Positions 56,541 through 64,000 of a stretch of DNA of 64,000 nucleotides are shown here, one piece after another (within the stretch, counting starts at the first letter, position 1; the number at the start of each line of letters is the position of its first letter). The position numbers and the translations under genes are program-made. The notes below the pieces were generated by a model, which made no database searches, had not been told where the DNA came from, and saw only the letters and a program-made list of their open reading frames with translations. The stretch covers positions 116,598 to 180,597 of the forward strand of contig JASJFT010000088.1 in NCBI GenBank assembly GCA_030770425.1, given 5' to 3'. This stretch comes from Darksidea phi (taxonomy: Eukaryota; Ascomycota; Dothideomycetes; Pleosporales; Lentitheciaceae).

Positions 56541-57626
56541 GTTGATATATGCCGTATACTGCGTATCTGAACCATAATTTTGATCCCGCCTTATATATTG
56601 TTCGAAGTAGGTGTGGACCGAGGCAAATGAAGTAGGGCAAGGAAACACTCCCCATACTCAGTTGCCGCCTACAAATTTGGTCGATGGTTTCGGGACATAT
56701 CAGACCGAGCCCATGACGTTCACATCGGGCCGGATGCGGCGTTAGTGAGTGCGGGGGAAATTGTGGGGAAAGTCCCATGCTCTGACTAACTGCCGATCCT
56801 GCCTTTGCATGAAAATCCTTAGAAGCAGTTCCAGAACATCAAGATGGCGAATCGAGACGATGAGCCGCGCGGAAAGGATGTCGTGCAGCAGGAAATGGCG
56901 CACCGAAGAGATCCTGCGAAAACAAGCTCCTTGAATTGGTCCCTTAGGTATTACGTTTCAGACACGTATGTCTCTGAACCTGGAATTAGAAACGGCGCGA
57001 AAGCCATCAGACGGTCTTAGGTGTGAACAGTCAAAACATCACAGCGGCGCTAGTCTGGGTCGCGCAGATGTGACTAACCGCTATTAGCATAGCGTTCTTT
57101 CCTCGAAGCTTGACTCCCCGTTCACAGCTCCCTCTCCTCCCTCACATCGTCGGACCTATTGCTTTATATAGGCATAGACTCTCGGCCTTGGAACTGCTAA
57201 ATCGGAGTTTCTACCCCCGGCGTGGAGCGCATACTAGCATCAATTGAGAGGGAGACTGACCATCGAATTGCCCCTGAGAAACCGGGGCTGCAACGACCAA
57301 CCTTACGGAGGAGAAGGAAAACCGTCGTTACCTTGCACTCGCAGCTACGCATTTGTACAATCATTCACTTTATTGATCTGTCTCCGACTGGCCCAAATCC
57401 TACCTTTCTGCATCCTAATCATCTCACACTTCATCTATCTTGAAGCACGACAGTAAACTAGCAAACTTCGAATCGTCAACCTAGGAACCTCAGAAAGTGT
57501 TCCTTCCGCAAGCTTCTACCCCGTCCGTGGATTTTTTATAGAGCACTAGGAGCCAATAAATTTTGGTATGATTGTATATAAAGGTCACCACGCCCCCAGC
57601 GGTATTGCTTCGGACGATTTGAGAAG
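56541..57626. other. Intergenic upstream of the rhamnosidase gene
   Basis: 1.1 kb between divergent starts. On the minus strand a TATATAAGG lies near 56585-56593, about 45 bp before the rhamnosidase ATG. On the plus strand CCAAT and TATATAAAGG at 57553-57584 precede the next small gene. No gene lies between. Confidence 0.45.
57553..57584 (+). promoter_or_regulatory. CCAAT box and TATA box before the 57627 small gene
   Basis: CCAAT begins at 57553 and TATATAAAGG spans 57575-57584, about 45 bp before the ATG at 57627. The spacing is plausible for a fungal core promoter. Confidence 0.4.
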
Positions 57627-58132
57627 ATGTTCGAGAGTCCTTTTCCCCTGCCGATGGACTTGGTAAAAGCCAACTCCATGGCGACCTCGTGGCGAAGGGG
57701 AGCTACACCTAGTCTGTCCCAGCATATGGGGAGCGAATGGCGTCAACATCATAGAAGATTCTACACTCTAGTTCTGATATGGTATACCTCGAACATCTCA
57801 GGTGATGCAGGCCGCCCATATCGACCGGCTCATTCACTTTGCCACAGTCCTGTTAGCGTCAAAGGTGTGCACGGAGGCAGGTACCGATGACGAGAGCCGT
57901 CGTAGACCGATGGAAACGGACCATGATTACTCGTTCTGCCTGCAGCGGCCTGCAATTCAATGTCGCCTACGGAGCGGGATACGGTCTCCGCGCTTATACT
58001 GGAATTACTGCATGGCACTTCATCTGGGGAATCTTGTATGGCTGCTTGCCCAGACTGAGGCATCATCGAGGAATTTACGGCACAGAGGCTGCTATGGTGG
58101 AGAAGACGCTTCTGAAGCTTCATCGGCGATAG
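57627..58132 (+). CDS. Possible small unknown protein (two-exon model)
   Basis: The best model joins 57627-57662 (MFESPFPLPMDL, GTAAAA donor) to 57881-58132 after a GGCAG acceptor, giving 95 aa: a basic start (VPMTRAVVDRWKRTMITRS), a Gly/Tyr-rich centre (FNVAYGAGYGLRAYTGITAW) and a basic tail ending LLKLHRR. The intron would be 218 bp, long for this window. The intron also contains an in-frame, protein-like stretch (MQAAHIDRLIHFATVLLASK at 57805-57864) that would join the downstream frame only through an impossible 16-base 'intron'. So the locus could instead be a gene with a frameshift. No domain recognised. A CCAAT and TATA pair upstream supports transcription. Confidence 0.33.
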
Positions 58133-58396
58133 GAATTCAACGAGGGTTAATATATAAGCGTCATTGTTGTCTAGGGAAGAACTCGAAACTCGTCATATTT
58201 GTGCAGCCAACAACAGCCACCAACGAGGCGTGTCGACACCCCGCACCTATTTAATAACATTATCCTCTGCAGTCTCGGGCGTTCGAAACCCAAATACCCT
58301 CTCATCATCAACCACTAATGCTCTAAAGGCTGTGCCGGCCTACCACGGGTGAATTTAAAACCCTAGCTCTCACTCATCGCATTCACACACTTCACC

Positions 58397-59846
58397 ATGC
58401 AGAAGAAGATCGTGGATTTCATCAAGGGAATGCCTATTCCTAGCCCCATGAAAACTCAGAAGATAGATATGTCGAAAGCTTCAGCATCGACCCCCGCAGA
58501 ACATATTGATGGGAAAGGGGTTGACCTACGCGGCGAACAGCCTCCACTCCAACCCAGTGCTCTTGTACCTAGTCATTTGAACTCTGATGGATATTTTCCC
58601 GACGATGCCGCATATGCTGACATGCAAAATACTCCGACGAAGACTCTGCGTCTAAGCACGCTAACATTTACCTTCAACAACCAAGTGCGCACGCAGTCTT
58701 CTCGCACGCAGTCTTTCCTGAGTGGCACAAGTCCCCTTCGCAAACAGGATGCTGCTAGCTCACCCACGACACCGACCAAATCGGCTAGTAGTATATGGGA
58801 TCCCGATGATACCGAGTTTGATGAAAATGTCTATTCAGATCTGTGAGCACGAATAACACTGTCTAGCCTTGTAATATCTAATATTTTCTAGGAAGAATCC
58901 CGCCAAAACTTATCAAGTGTCATGCGGTTCCTTTCGGCACTTCTCTGCAAATAAGCGTCTTCCGGTCAGCTTCCCCTCCTTAGGTAGCATCCGCTCCATC
59001 AGCACGTGCAACACGATTATTCATAAACCGATGCCCGCCATTCGTAGATCGATGCTGGTCTGCAATGATAGCTCCGATAATGATGACTCCGATACTCTAC
59101 TCAGCGAGCAGGAACATAAGGAACCGCTGCTACCAGACGAGGAGGGTTATCATGACTTAGTCCAGGAGCTCACGGACGCGGACTACATGGAGCCTACCGG
59201 TTACGATCTACACGATGACATCATCGCTAAACTCTTCATCGATGCCTATCCTGGCCTCCCAGTGTACGAACCGGCTCGCCGAATGCACATCATCAACCAT
59301 GAGCAGCTGAGTGATATGGAAGATATCCCTCTCCTCGAATACGCTAATCCCCGCCTGTGCGATGCCATCGCAACGATTCTGTTTGAATCCAACCCAAAAA
59401 TTCTTGGTGCATTTCTCGATCCCAAGAAAGGCAAGTTCGAGTGGTGGTGCCACACACCCGCAGCTTCCAAGAAACCCAGCGTGGTCATCCGCCGGGCTCA
59501 CAGTGAGGTTACGGTCGGCACGTTTCGTAGTCAAGGCTTCCAGTATATTTGGGGCTACTATGTCAAGACTATCAACGACTTCGGAGGCTTTTGGATGGAA
59601 ACCTTTGCTTCGTCTTCACTTGCTTCCACCAAACTAACTAAGGAGGGTCCGGACTGGGAATCCTTTGAATATCTTGAAGCGCCTCCTAACCATCCAGATC
59701 CAGAAGATCCAAAATATGCACTGTGTGCTGGGAGGTGGTTGGCCAGGTCGCTTTTGGACATGAAGGTCTGGAAATATAACCGCTTGGCCGGGGAGATATG
59801 TGAGTGGGCTGTGGACGGTGGAAGTATGGAGGTGACCGGAAGTTGA
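58397..59846 (+). CDS. Unknown protein, upstream member of a possible paralogous pair
   Basis: Two exons (58397-58842 and 58892-59846) give 466 aa. A GTGAGC donor overlaps the apparent stop of the first frame and the 49-bp intron (TCTAAT branch, TTCTAG acceptor) joins VYSDL to KNPAKTYQVSCG, so the two frames are one gene. The N-terminal third is Ser/Thr/Pro-rich and disordered (TQSSRTQSFLSGTSPLRKQ). An acidic patch follows (CNDSSDNDDSDTLLSEQEHK). The C-terminal ~200 residues look folded (ANPRLCDAIATILFESNPK, GAFLDPKKGKFEWWCHTP, FQYIWGYYVKTINDFGGFWM). That part shares the RLCDAxAT motif and general layout with the next gene. I recognise no known domain. Confidence 0.6.
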
Positions 59847-60130
59847 TACATAAAAGAGAATGAGGGCTGTTTGCGCGGAGTACGTCAAAGGACTGCTTGC
59901 GGTCATGTGTTTTATGGTGTCTAGCGCTGAGGAGGATTCGTGCCTTCACATGTGTAGTTGAGATACGTATGGCGTCATATTATTAGTAGTCTTGACTAGT
60001 TTACTATACTTTGCGCTTCTCTCACTGGTGATCTAGCCGTCCAAGTAAAGGAACGCAATCATCTTTCTGCAAAGCTTGCCCACCGCTACTGTGACCACGC
60101 AAACGCTCGTCGGGACCACAACCCTCCCAG

Positions 60131-60138
60131 TATAAAAG
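60131..60138 (+). promoter_or_regulatory. TATA box of the 60249 gene
   Basis: TATAAAAG lies 111 bp before the ATG at 60249, inside a CA/CT-rich leader. Confidence 0.4.
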
Positions 60139-60248
60139 CAGCCCTCTCCGTCCACTCCTAACCTCCAACAATCTAGCACTCCCAATACTGCGGCAACAGC
60201 GCGACAACACCAAACAACCACCACCAACTCCATCCTTTAACAACCATA

Positions 60249-60967
60249 ATGACAACTCTCAAATACATCAACCACCCCTCCTTCCCAGCCTCCGCTCCCC
60301 TCAACCACCCTCACATCCTCGACCCCTCCACCACCGACACGAGCGCCATACGCCTCTGCGATGCCGTGGCCACGCTATTCTACCATCTTGAAGCCAAGCA
60401 CCCCGGCACGTTGAAGGCATTCTTCGACATGTCTACCGAGGAAATAAAGTTCGTCCGCACATTCAAGGAAGAACAGCCCGGTGACCAGCATGAGGTGAAT
60501 CTGGTCATCTGGCGCATCGGTTCTCATGTTTTGGTATGTGCGCCGCCTTATTTGCGCCACGACCTCCTTCTTTCTCTCTCTCTTATCGCTCTCCTCTTCC
60601 TACACTAGCTCCGCTACAGTCCCCAATAGCCAAGAGCAGGCATGCTAACGCGTTTTCGTAGGCGGGTTTCTACGCCATGGACAACGACCGCCTAGCATGG
60701 AAAGGTGTCACTAGATCTACCATATCTTCCTCTGACGAATGGAAGACGGTATGGGCTGCGCGGAACGCTTGCAGTTGGCCGCCGTTAGAGCATCTGGCCC
60801 GCAGCAAGTTCTCTTTCTCCGGCGTCAACATGCCACCATTCATGAACAAGGATCCGTATGATCCGGTGGAGAGGACGGAGTTACCGAATTGGTTGGCGTC
60901 GATGGTATGGATGAACAAGCTGTGGGAGGAGACGCATGAGGTGGTCTTCAAGGTCGAGGTCAAGTAA
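60249..60967 (+). CDS. Unknown protein, downstream member of a possible paralogous pair
   Basis: Exons 60249-60533 and 60662-60967 (128-bp intron, phase 0) give 196 aa. The first half has DTSAIRLCDAVATLFYHLEA, GTLKAFFDMSTEEIKFVRTF and QHEVNLVIWRIGSHVL; after the splice AGFYAMDNDRLAWKGVTRS, then WLASMVWMNKLWEETHEVVF. The RLCDAVAT block followed by a size-matched helix, a 'G-x-FxD' turn and a Trp-rich end parallels the C-terminal half of the gene at 58397-59846, so a tandem duplication followed by strong divergence is possible. There is no signal peptide or membrane helix. No known domain. Confidence 0.6.
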
Positions 60968-61004
60968 GGGGTTGCAGGCGGGTTGCATATGCATGACAGT
61001 TCAC

Positions 61005-61270
61005 TTATTCTCTTTTACCTTCACCGGCAGAGGTGGGTAAAGGTATACGTATATAAACCATGTGCTCCAGAGAACATGCTTGCTATTCTTGGAGAGAACT
61101 CTACTGGTGGTGTAAGAATACCACACCCCTAAAGTCTATGCCCAATCCCCCTTTCGCCATGCCAAACATAAGTCTGTACATTCACCAATTCACCTGCTCA
61201 AAGCCGTTTACTGACTGCCTTTGCCGCCGCCGCTATGTCCGCCATGGTATTGTCCACCACTCCAAATTTA
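61005..61270 (+). repeat. Left arm of an inverted duplication (less mutated copy)
   Basis: Positions 61005-61121 match the reverse complement of 62791-62908 over about 117 bases, with differences that are mainly C/T and G/A transitions. The match continues more weakly inward through 61122-61270, which includes the 3' end of the small membrane-protein gene copy 1. Confidence 0.8.
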
Positions 61271-61464
61271 AACAACCTGACCATTACGACGATGGTAACG
61301 ACTGTTCCGCCGAGCAGCACGATGATCACGAAGTTCGTAATAAGCCGATTCCAGAGCCAGCGTCGGAACTGGAGCTCTGCTTGAAAGTCTGACCGTTCCG
61401 TAATAACCTGGAAATAGTCAGCGTTGGAACTTAAGGTATAGTCTTGACTTACTATAGCGTGCAT
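61198..61464 (-). CDS. Tandem small membrane protein, copy 1
   Basis: A small single-pass protein of unknown family. From the ATG at 61464 the raw frame is 88 aa. A 45-bp in-frame intron at 61408-61452 (GTAAGT donor, GCTGAC branch, TTCCAG acceptor) probably leaves MHAI joined to VITERSDFQAELQFRR, 73 aa. The core is an amphipathic segment (DFQAELQFRRWLWNRLI), one hydrophobic helix (TNFVIIVLLGGTVVTIVVMV) and a C-terminal tail (RLFKFGVVDNTMADIAAAAK, VSKRL). The frame stays open upstream into spacer sequence shared with copy 2, so an upstream exon may be lost. Copies 1, 3 and 4 share the VVDNT-type tail; copy 2 has a different end. Confidence 0.55.
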   Translation of the reverse strand: MHAIVSQDYTLSSNADYFQVITERSDFQAELQFRRWLWNRLITNFVIIVLLGGTVVTIVVMVRLFKFGVVDNTMADIAAAAKAVSKRL

Positions 61465-61502
61465 TGGTCGGGTGTAAAACCAACTACAAGCAATATACAG
61501 TA

Positions 61503-61973
61503 TTATGTACCCATGAACACCTTCCCCTTCTCTCGTCCCTCCACTCTATCCACCATTCCGAACTTGAATAGTCGAACCATGACGACAATAGTTATGACCG
61601 TTCCGCTGACGAGGAAGATGATCATGAAATTGTTGATAAGGCGATTCCATAGCCTCTCTCTGAAACGGAGCTCAGCCTGAAAGTCTGACAGGTCTGTGGT
61701 GACCTGGAAATAGTCAGCGTTGGAACTTAAGGTATAGCTTTGACTTACTGCCGCCTGCATTGGTTGTATAGGTTTGGTTGTTGTCCAAACCTTTGACAAC
61801 GTAGTACCTATAGTCTTTTTGCCCAGGGACAAGGGAGCGCTTTGGGTGGATAAGCGAGCGTTTTCGCGGTACGGTAGTGGTGAGTGGGTAGTGTGAGTGT
61901 CCGTTGGTATAGTGTCTGGCGGTGTCCTGATGTCGGATAACGATAGCGGGAGGATGTTTGTGGGTGGATGCAT
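61503..61973 (-). CDS. Tandem small membrane protein, copy 2 (longest N-terminus)
   Basis: Starts at the ATG at 61973 (MHPPTNILPLSLSDIRTPP). Exons 61973-61749 and 61703-61503 flank the same 45-bp intron, giving 141 aa, or 156 aa if the in-frame intron is retained. The N-terminal 70 residues are Thr/Pro/Ser-rich with basic patches, then PIQPMQAA|VTTDLSDFQAELRF, the hydrophobic helix (NNFMIIFLVSGTVITIVVMV) and RLFKFG. The C-terminus then differs from the other copies: MVDRVEGREKGKVFMGT instead of VVDNTMADIAA. The alternative end is encoded by a 57-bp segment also found as spacer near copy 4. It is the copy most likely to be an intact gene. Function unknown; membrane location is inferred from the helix. 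Confidence 0.6.
   Translation of the reverse strand: MHPPTNILPLSLSDIRTPPDTIPTDTHTTHSPLPYRENARLSTQSAPLSLGKKTIGTTLSKVWTTTKPIQPMQAAVSQSYTLSSNADYFQVTTDLSDFQAELRFRERLWNRLINNFMIIFLVSGTVITIVVMVRLFKFGMVDRVEGREKGKVFMGT
61508..61564. repeat. 57-bp segment, coding in copy 2
   Basis: Identical to 63260-63316 except one base by eye. Here it encodes the C-terminus of copy 2; at the other site it lies between copies 3 and 4. Confidence 0.75.
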
Positions 61974-62061
61974 CTTTACTGTAGAGAGTGGGTTTTGTAT
62001 TTACGGATGAGGGCGCGGTGTTCTTGCCTTTAGTAGTGATGGTGGGCGATTACAAATGTAG

Positions 62062-62190
62062 TTGTTGGGCAATTGCAAACGCGGTTGTTGGGCAAGTGTA
62101 GACGTGGTTGTTGGGTAATTACAAACGCGGTTGCTGGAACGCGGTTGTTAGGCAAGTGCAGACGTGGTTGTTGGGCAATTGCAAACGTGC
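62062..62190 (+). repeat. 23-bp minisatellite, about 5.5 units
   Basis: Units begin TTGTTGGGC and end in ACGCGG or ACGTGG, alternating between an AATTGCAA-type and an AAGTGTAG-type middle; one unit is truncated. Several unit differences are CA-to-TA or TG-to-TA transitions. Confidence 0.75.
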
Positions 62191-62499
62191 GCCAAGGGTG
62201 GGATGCTGGTCTGCTCCGCCGCCATGGTAGTTGCTGGAGGAGCGCCGGCAAAGCCCACCCAGGTAGGACTCAGCACCTGTTCCAACGTCGACCTACGATT
62301 ATCTCTGACGATCCTGATATCTCCACACATTTACACAATCTTTCAATCCCCCAATTGAAAGGGTGTGAGGGTTATCGGGATTGTGGGCCATTCTCGCCAA
62401 TCCGTCGACGTGAAAGATCCCGAGTCCTACCTGGAGGTGGTGTTGGTCTGTTGGGAGGTGCTGCTTCTATACTAAGAGGTTTATAGAGGCGGAGAATAG

Positions 62500-62908
62500 G
62501 GACCCTTCATTCCAAATAATATAGGGGTATTCGATAGGGGCGGTTATAGGGAAAGAAGGGCGGTTAATATATTTAAGCTTAGCTATAGCTACTATTAATC
62601 GATAGAAATAGGGGTCTATACTACTATAGTAGTAATACGATAGTAGACATAGCCGTAGTAATAAAGACGATTGGTAGACGGATTTAAGTAAGTTAGATAT
62701 ATAGAAGGTTAAGGCGTAGAGAATTAGTAAACGTATAGACTTATATTTAGTATAGTAAAAGGGGGATTAGGAATAGATTTTAAACGTATAGTATTCTTAC
62801 ACTACGAGTAGAGTTCTCTCTAGGAATAGCAGGCATGTTCTCTAGAGTATATAGTTTATATGCGTATACCTTTACCCACCTCTGTCCGGTGAAGGTAAAA
62901 GAGAATAA
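62500..62908 (+). repeat. RIP-degraded inverted copy of the small-gene unit (right arm)
   Basis: The reverse complement of 62791-62908 aligns with 61005-61121, and 62640-62790 aligns with the 3' end of the small gene including the stretch ending in the 'ggctatgtctactat' equivalent of copy 4. Its mutations are nearly all C-to-T and G-to-A. In 62521-62800 I count one CA and one TG dinucleotide, while TA is very frequent. This is the classic footprint of repeat-induced point mutation. Confidence 0.8.
62560..62720 (+). pseudogene. Tandem small membrane protein, copy 5 (inverted, RIP-destroyed)
   Basis: Inside the AT-rich block the plus strand carries a recognisable remnant of the 3' half of the small gene, oriented opposite to copies 1-4. 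Transition mutations have filled it with stops. The boundaries are approximate because similarity fades towards 62560. Confidence 0.5.
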
Positions 62909-62973
62909 GCCCCATTAGACACCTAATGCAATTGTTCCCGTCCCCCAAATACTTTTCTCTACGCATCCAACGC

Positions 62974-63240
62974 TCAAAGCCGTTTGCTCACTGCCTTTGC
63001 TGCCGCAGCCATGTCCGCCAATGTGTTGTCAACCACGCCGAACTTGAAGAGTCGAACCATGACCACAATGGTTATGACCGTGCCGCTGACGAGGAAGATG
63101 ATCATGGAATTGTTGATAAGGCGATTCTACAGTCTCTCTCTGAATCGGAGCTCAGCCTGGAAGTCTGACAACTCTGTGGTGACCTGGAAATAGTCAGCGT
63201 TGGAACTTGAGGTATAGCCTTGACTTACTGTAGCGTGCAT
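62974..63240 (-). pseudogene. Tandem small membrane protein, copy 3 (nonsense mutation)
   Basis: From the ATG at 63240 through the same 45-bp intron (63184-63228) to the TGA at 62974-62976, it is collinear with copies 1, 2 and 4. At the position of the conserved Trp in RERLWNR the codon is TAG (RERL*NR), which truncates the protein before its membrane helix. The change is TGG to TAG, i.e. a C-to-T transition at CpA on the other strand, the RIP signature. The downstream frame remains otherwise intact (NNSMIIFLVSGTVITIVVMV then RLFKFGVVDNTLADMAAAA), so the stop is recent. Confidence 0.7.
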
Positions 63241-63259
63241 TGGTCGGGTGTAAAACCAA

Positions 63260-63316
63260 TACCCATGAACACCTTCCCCTTCTCTCGTCCCTCCACTCTA
63301 TCCACCACTCCGAACT
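63260..63316. repeat. 57-bp segment, spacer between copies 3 and 4
   Basis: Matches 61508-61564 with one mismatch. Here it lies between the stop of copy 4 and the start of copy 3 and is not part of either protein. Confidence 0.75.
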
Positions 63317-63318
63317 GC

Positions 63319-63585
63319 TCAAATCCGTCTGCCGATCGCCTTTGCTACCGCGGCTATGTCTGCCATTGTGTTGTCTACCACTCCGAACTTGAACAATCTG
63401 ACCATGACGACGATAGTAATGACTGTTCCGCCGAGGAGGACGATGATCATGAAGTTGGTTATGGGGCGATTCCATAGCCAGCGTCTGAAATAGAGCTCTG
63501 CTTGAAAGTCTAATTGGTCCGTATTGACCTGGAAATAGTCAGCGTTGGAACTTAAGGTATAGCCTTGACTTACTGTAGCCTGCAT
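63319..63585 (-). CDS. Tandem small membrane protein, copy 4
   Basis: From the ATG at 63585 with the 45-bp intron at 63529-63573 it encodes MQAT joined to VNTDQLDFQAELYFRR, the helix (TNFMIIVLLGGTVITIVVMV) and the tail RLFKFGVVDNTMADIAAVAK ending IGRRI, 73 aa (88 aa unspliced). The in-frame codon equivalent to the Trp of copy 1's CSWFYTRPM is TAG here, again a RIP-type change, so the frame is closed just upstream and the protein must start at this ATG or be spliced to an upstream exon. A candidate upstream exon starts at 63814. Confidence 0.55.
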   Translation of the reverse strand: MQATVSQGYTLSSNADYFQVNTDQLDFQAELYFRRWLWNRPITNFMIIVLLGGTVITIVVMVRLFKFGVVDNTMADIAAVAKAIGRRI

Positions 63586-63589
63586 TGGT

Positions 63590-63814
63590 CGGGTGTAAAA
63601 CTAACTGTAAGCGATTGCTCCAGCATCGAAAGCCTCCCGGGGCCCTTAATTGGTAACGGCGTTCCTTCTTCAGCACCTTCCTCTCCCTGAGTGCTACCTC
63701 GTCGTCTATGTCGATCGGTTCGGTCGCGTAGTAGGCGTTGGGGGGCGCCTCGGTGGATGGGACGGTCCATATTGAGTGGTGATGGTCGAGTTTGTGGCCT
63801 TCTGGACTGCACAT
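63590..63814 (-). CDS. Candidate upstream exon of copy 4
   Basis: A minus-strand open frame from the ATG at 63814 has strongly protein-like sequence: MCSPEGHKLDHHHSIWTVPS, APPNAYYATEPIDIDDEVAL, RERKVLKKERRYQLRAPGG. It is in a different frame from copy 4, so splicing is required. One possible join is a GTAGCA donor after IDIDDE with a TTAG acceptor just before the TTT TAC ACC of copy 4, but the donor is weak. If joined, copy 4 would have an N-terminal soluble domain unrelated to that of copy 2. Low confidence on boundaries; fair confidence that the frame is coding. Confidence 0.35.
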
Positions 63815-63837
63815 GGTGGCCTCCCTTTATGCACCTG

Positions 63838-63910
63838 GCAAGCTGGGTATAAGAGAGGAATGTAGTGGGGAAGCTGGCTGAGGATAAGAGATGGATGTAG
63901 TGAGTGGGAT
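63838..63910 (+). repeat. Imperfect tandem duplication of about 37 bp
   Basis: The pattern agctgg-taagagaggaatgtagtg is followed by agctgg-gataagagatggatgtagtg. It lies in the putative promoter of copy 4. Confidence 0.45.
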
Positions 63911-64000
63911 GCTGGTATCATCGCAGGCAATTTTTATACTGTGGGTGGTAGTGTGGGTGCGCTAACTCATCGCTACCGCTGTTGGTCTCCCAACCAGGCT

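Noticed and set aside
57865..57880. 16-base intron that would fuse two frames at 57.8 kb
   Set aside because: Far below the size a spliceosome can remove; treated instead as a sign of a frameshift or of a longer intron.
62062..62190. Regular repeats resembling a CRISPR array
   Set aside because: Units are directly adjacent without unique spacers and the organism is a fungus; it is a minisatellite.
61005..62908. Terminal inverted repeats of a DNA transposon
   Set aside because: The arms extend into gene sequence, there is no transposase or target-site duplication that I can see, and RIP-type degradation of one arm fits a duplicated gene unit better.

Overview
This window looks like nuclear DNA of a filamentous ascomycete (Pezizomycotina), most likely a Dothideomycete. 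The reasoning is that the genes carry short GT-AG introns (mostly 45-70 bp) with CTAAC/CTGAC-type branch points, and they include fungal-type NDC80, two-domain phosphofructokinase, DEF1, Zn2Cys6, fungal rhodopsin-like and DUF7730-like proteins. Introner-like introns and a strongly RIP-like AT-rich block point the same way. The class is an inference; no rRNA or marker gene is present. Exon joins were worked out by hand from splice signals and reading frame.

Region 1 (1-28 kb) is mostly housekeeping. It holds the 3' end of an unknown gene, NDC80 (kinetochore), pfkA (glycolysis), an F-box/LRR protein, an aldo/keto reductase, a HAD-IIA (CECR5-like) hydrolase, an unknown, possibly organellar protein, DEF1, a DUF7730-like protein, a secreted Bys1/thaumatin-like protein, TFIIB (six exons), and ATP14 placed head-to-head with TFIIB. 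Two TFIIB introns are near copies of each other and a third resembles them, as expected of introner-like elements.

Region 2 (28-47 kb) has a large DUF1765 protein, a Zn2Cys6 transcription factor, a secreted rhamnogalacturonan acetylesterase with an in-frame intron, a DUF3445 (haem-dependent oxidative N-demethylase family) protein, two small unknown proteins, a BTB/POZ protein and a RING-like protein.

Region 3 (47-57 kb) has an eight-exon rhodopsin-like seven-helix membrane protein, a CorA-like membrane protein without a visible GMN motif, a DJ-1/PfpI protein and a secreted GH78-type alpha-L-rhamnosidase. The rhamnosidase and the acetylesterase could both act on pectic rhamnogalacturonan, but they lie 16 kb apart and do not form a cluster.

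Region 4 (57-64 kb) is the accessory and most unusual part. A possible small gene and two adjacent unknown genes that share a short motif are followed by a tandem family of tiny single-pass membrane-protein genes. Four copies are on the minus strand, each with the same 45-bp in-frame intron. A fifth, inverted copy sits in an AT-rich block (about 62.5-62.9 kb) almost free of CA and TG dinucleotides, as expected after repeat-induced point mutation (RIP). One minus-strand copy carries a TGG-to-TAG stop of the RIP type. A 23-bp minisatellite and a 57-bp segment that is coding in one copy and spacer elsewhere show that the locus is recombining.
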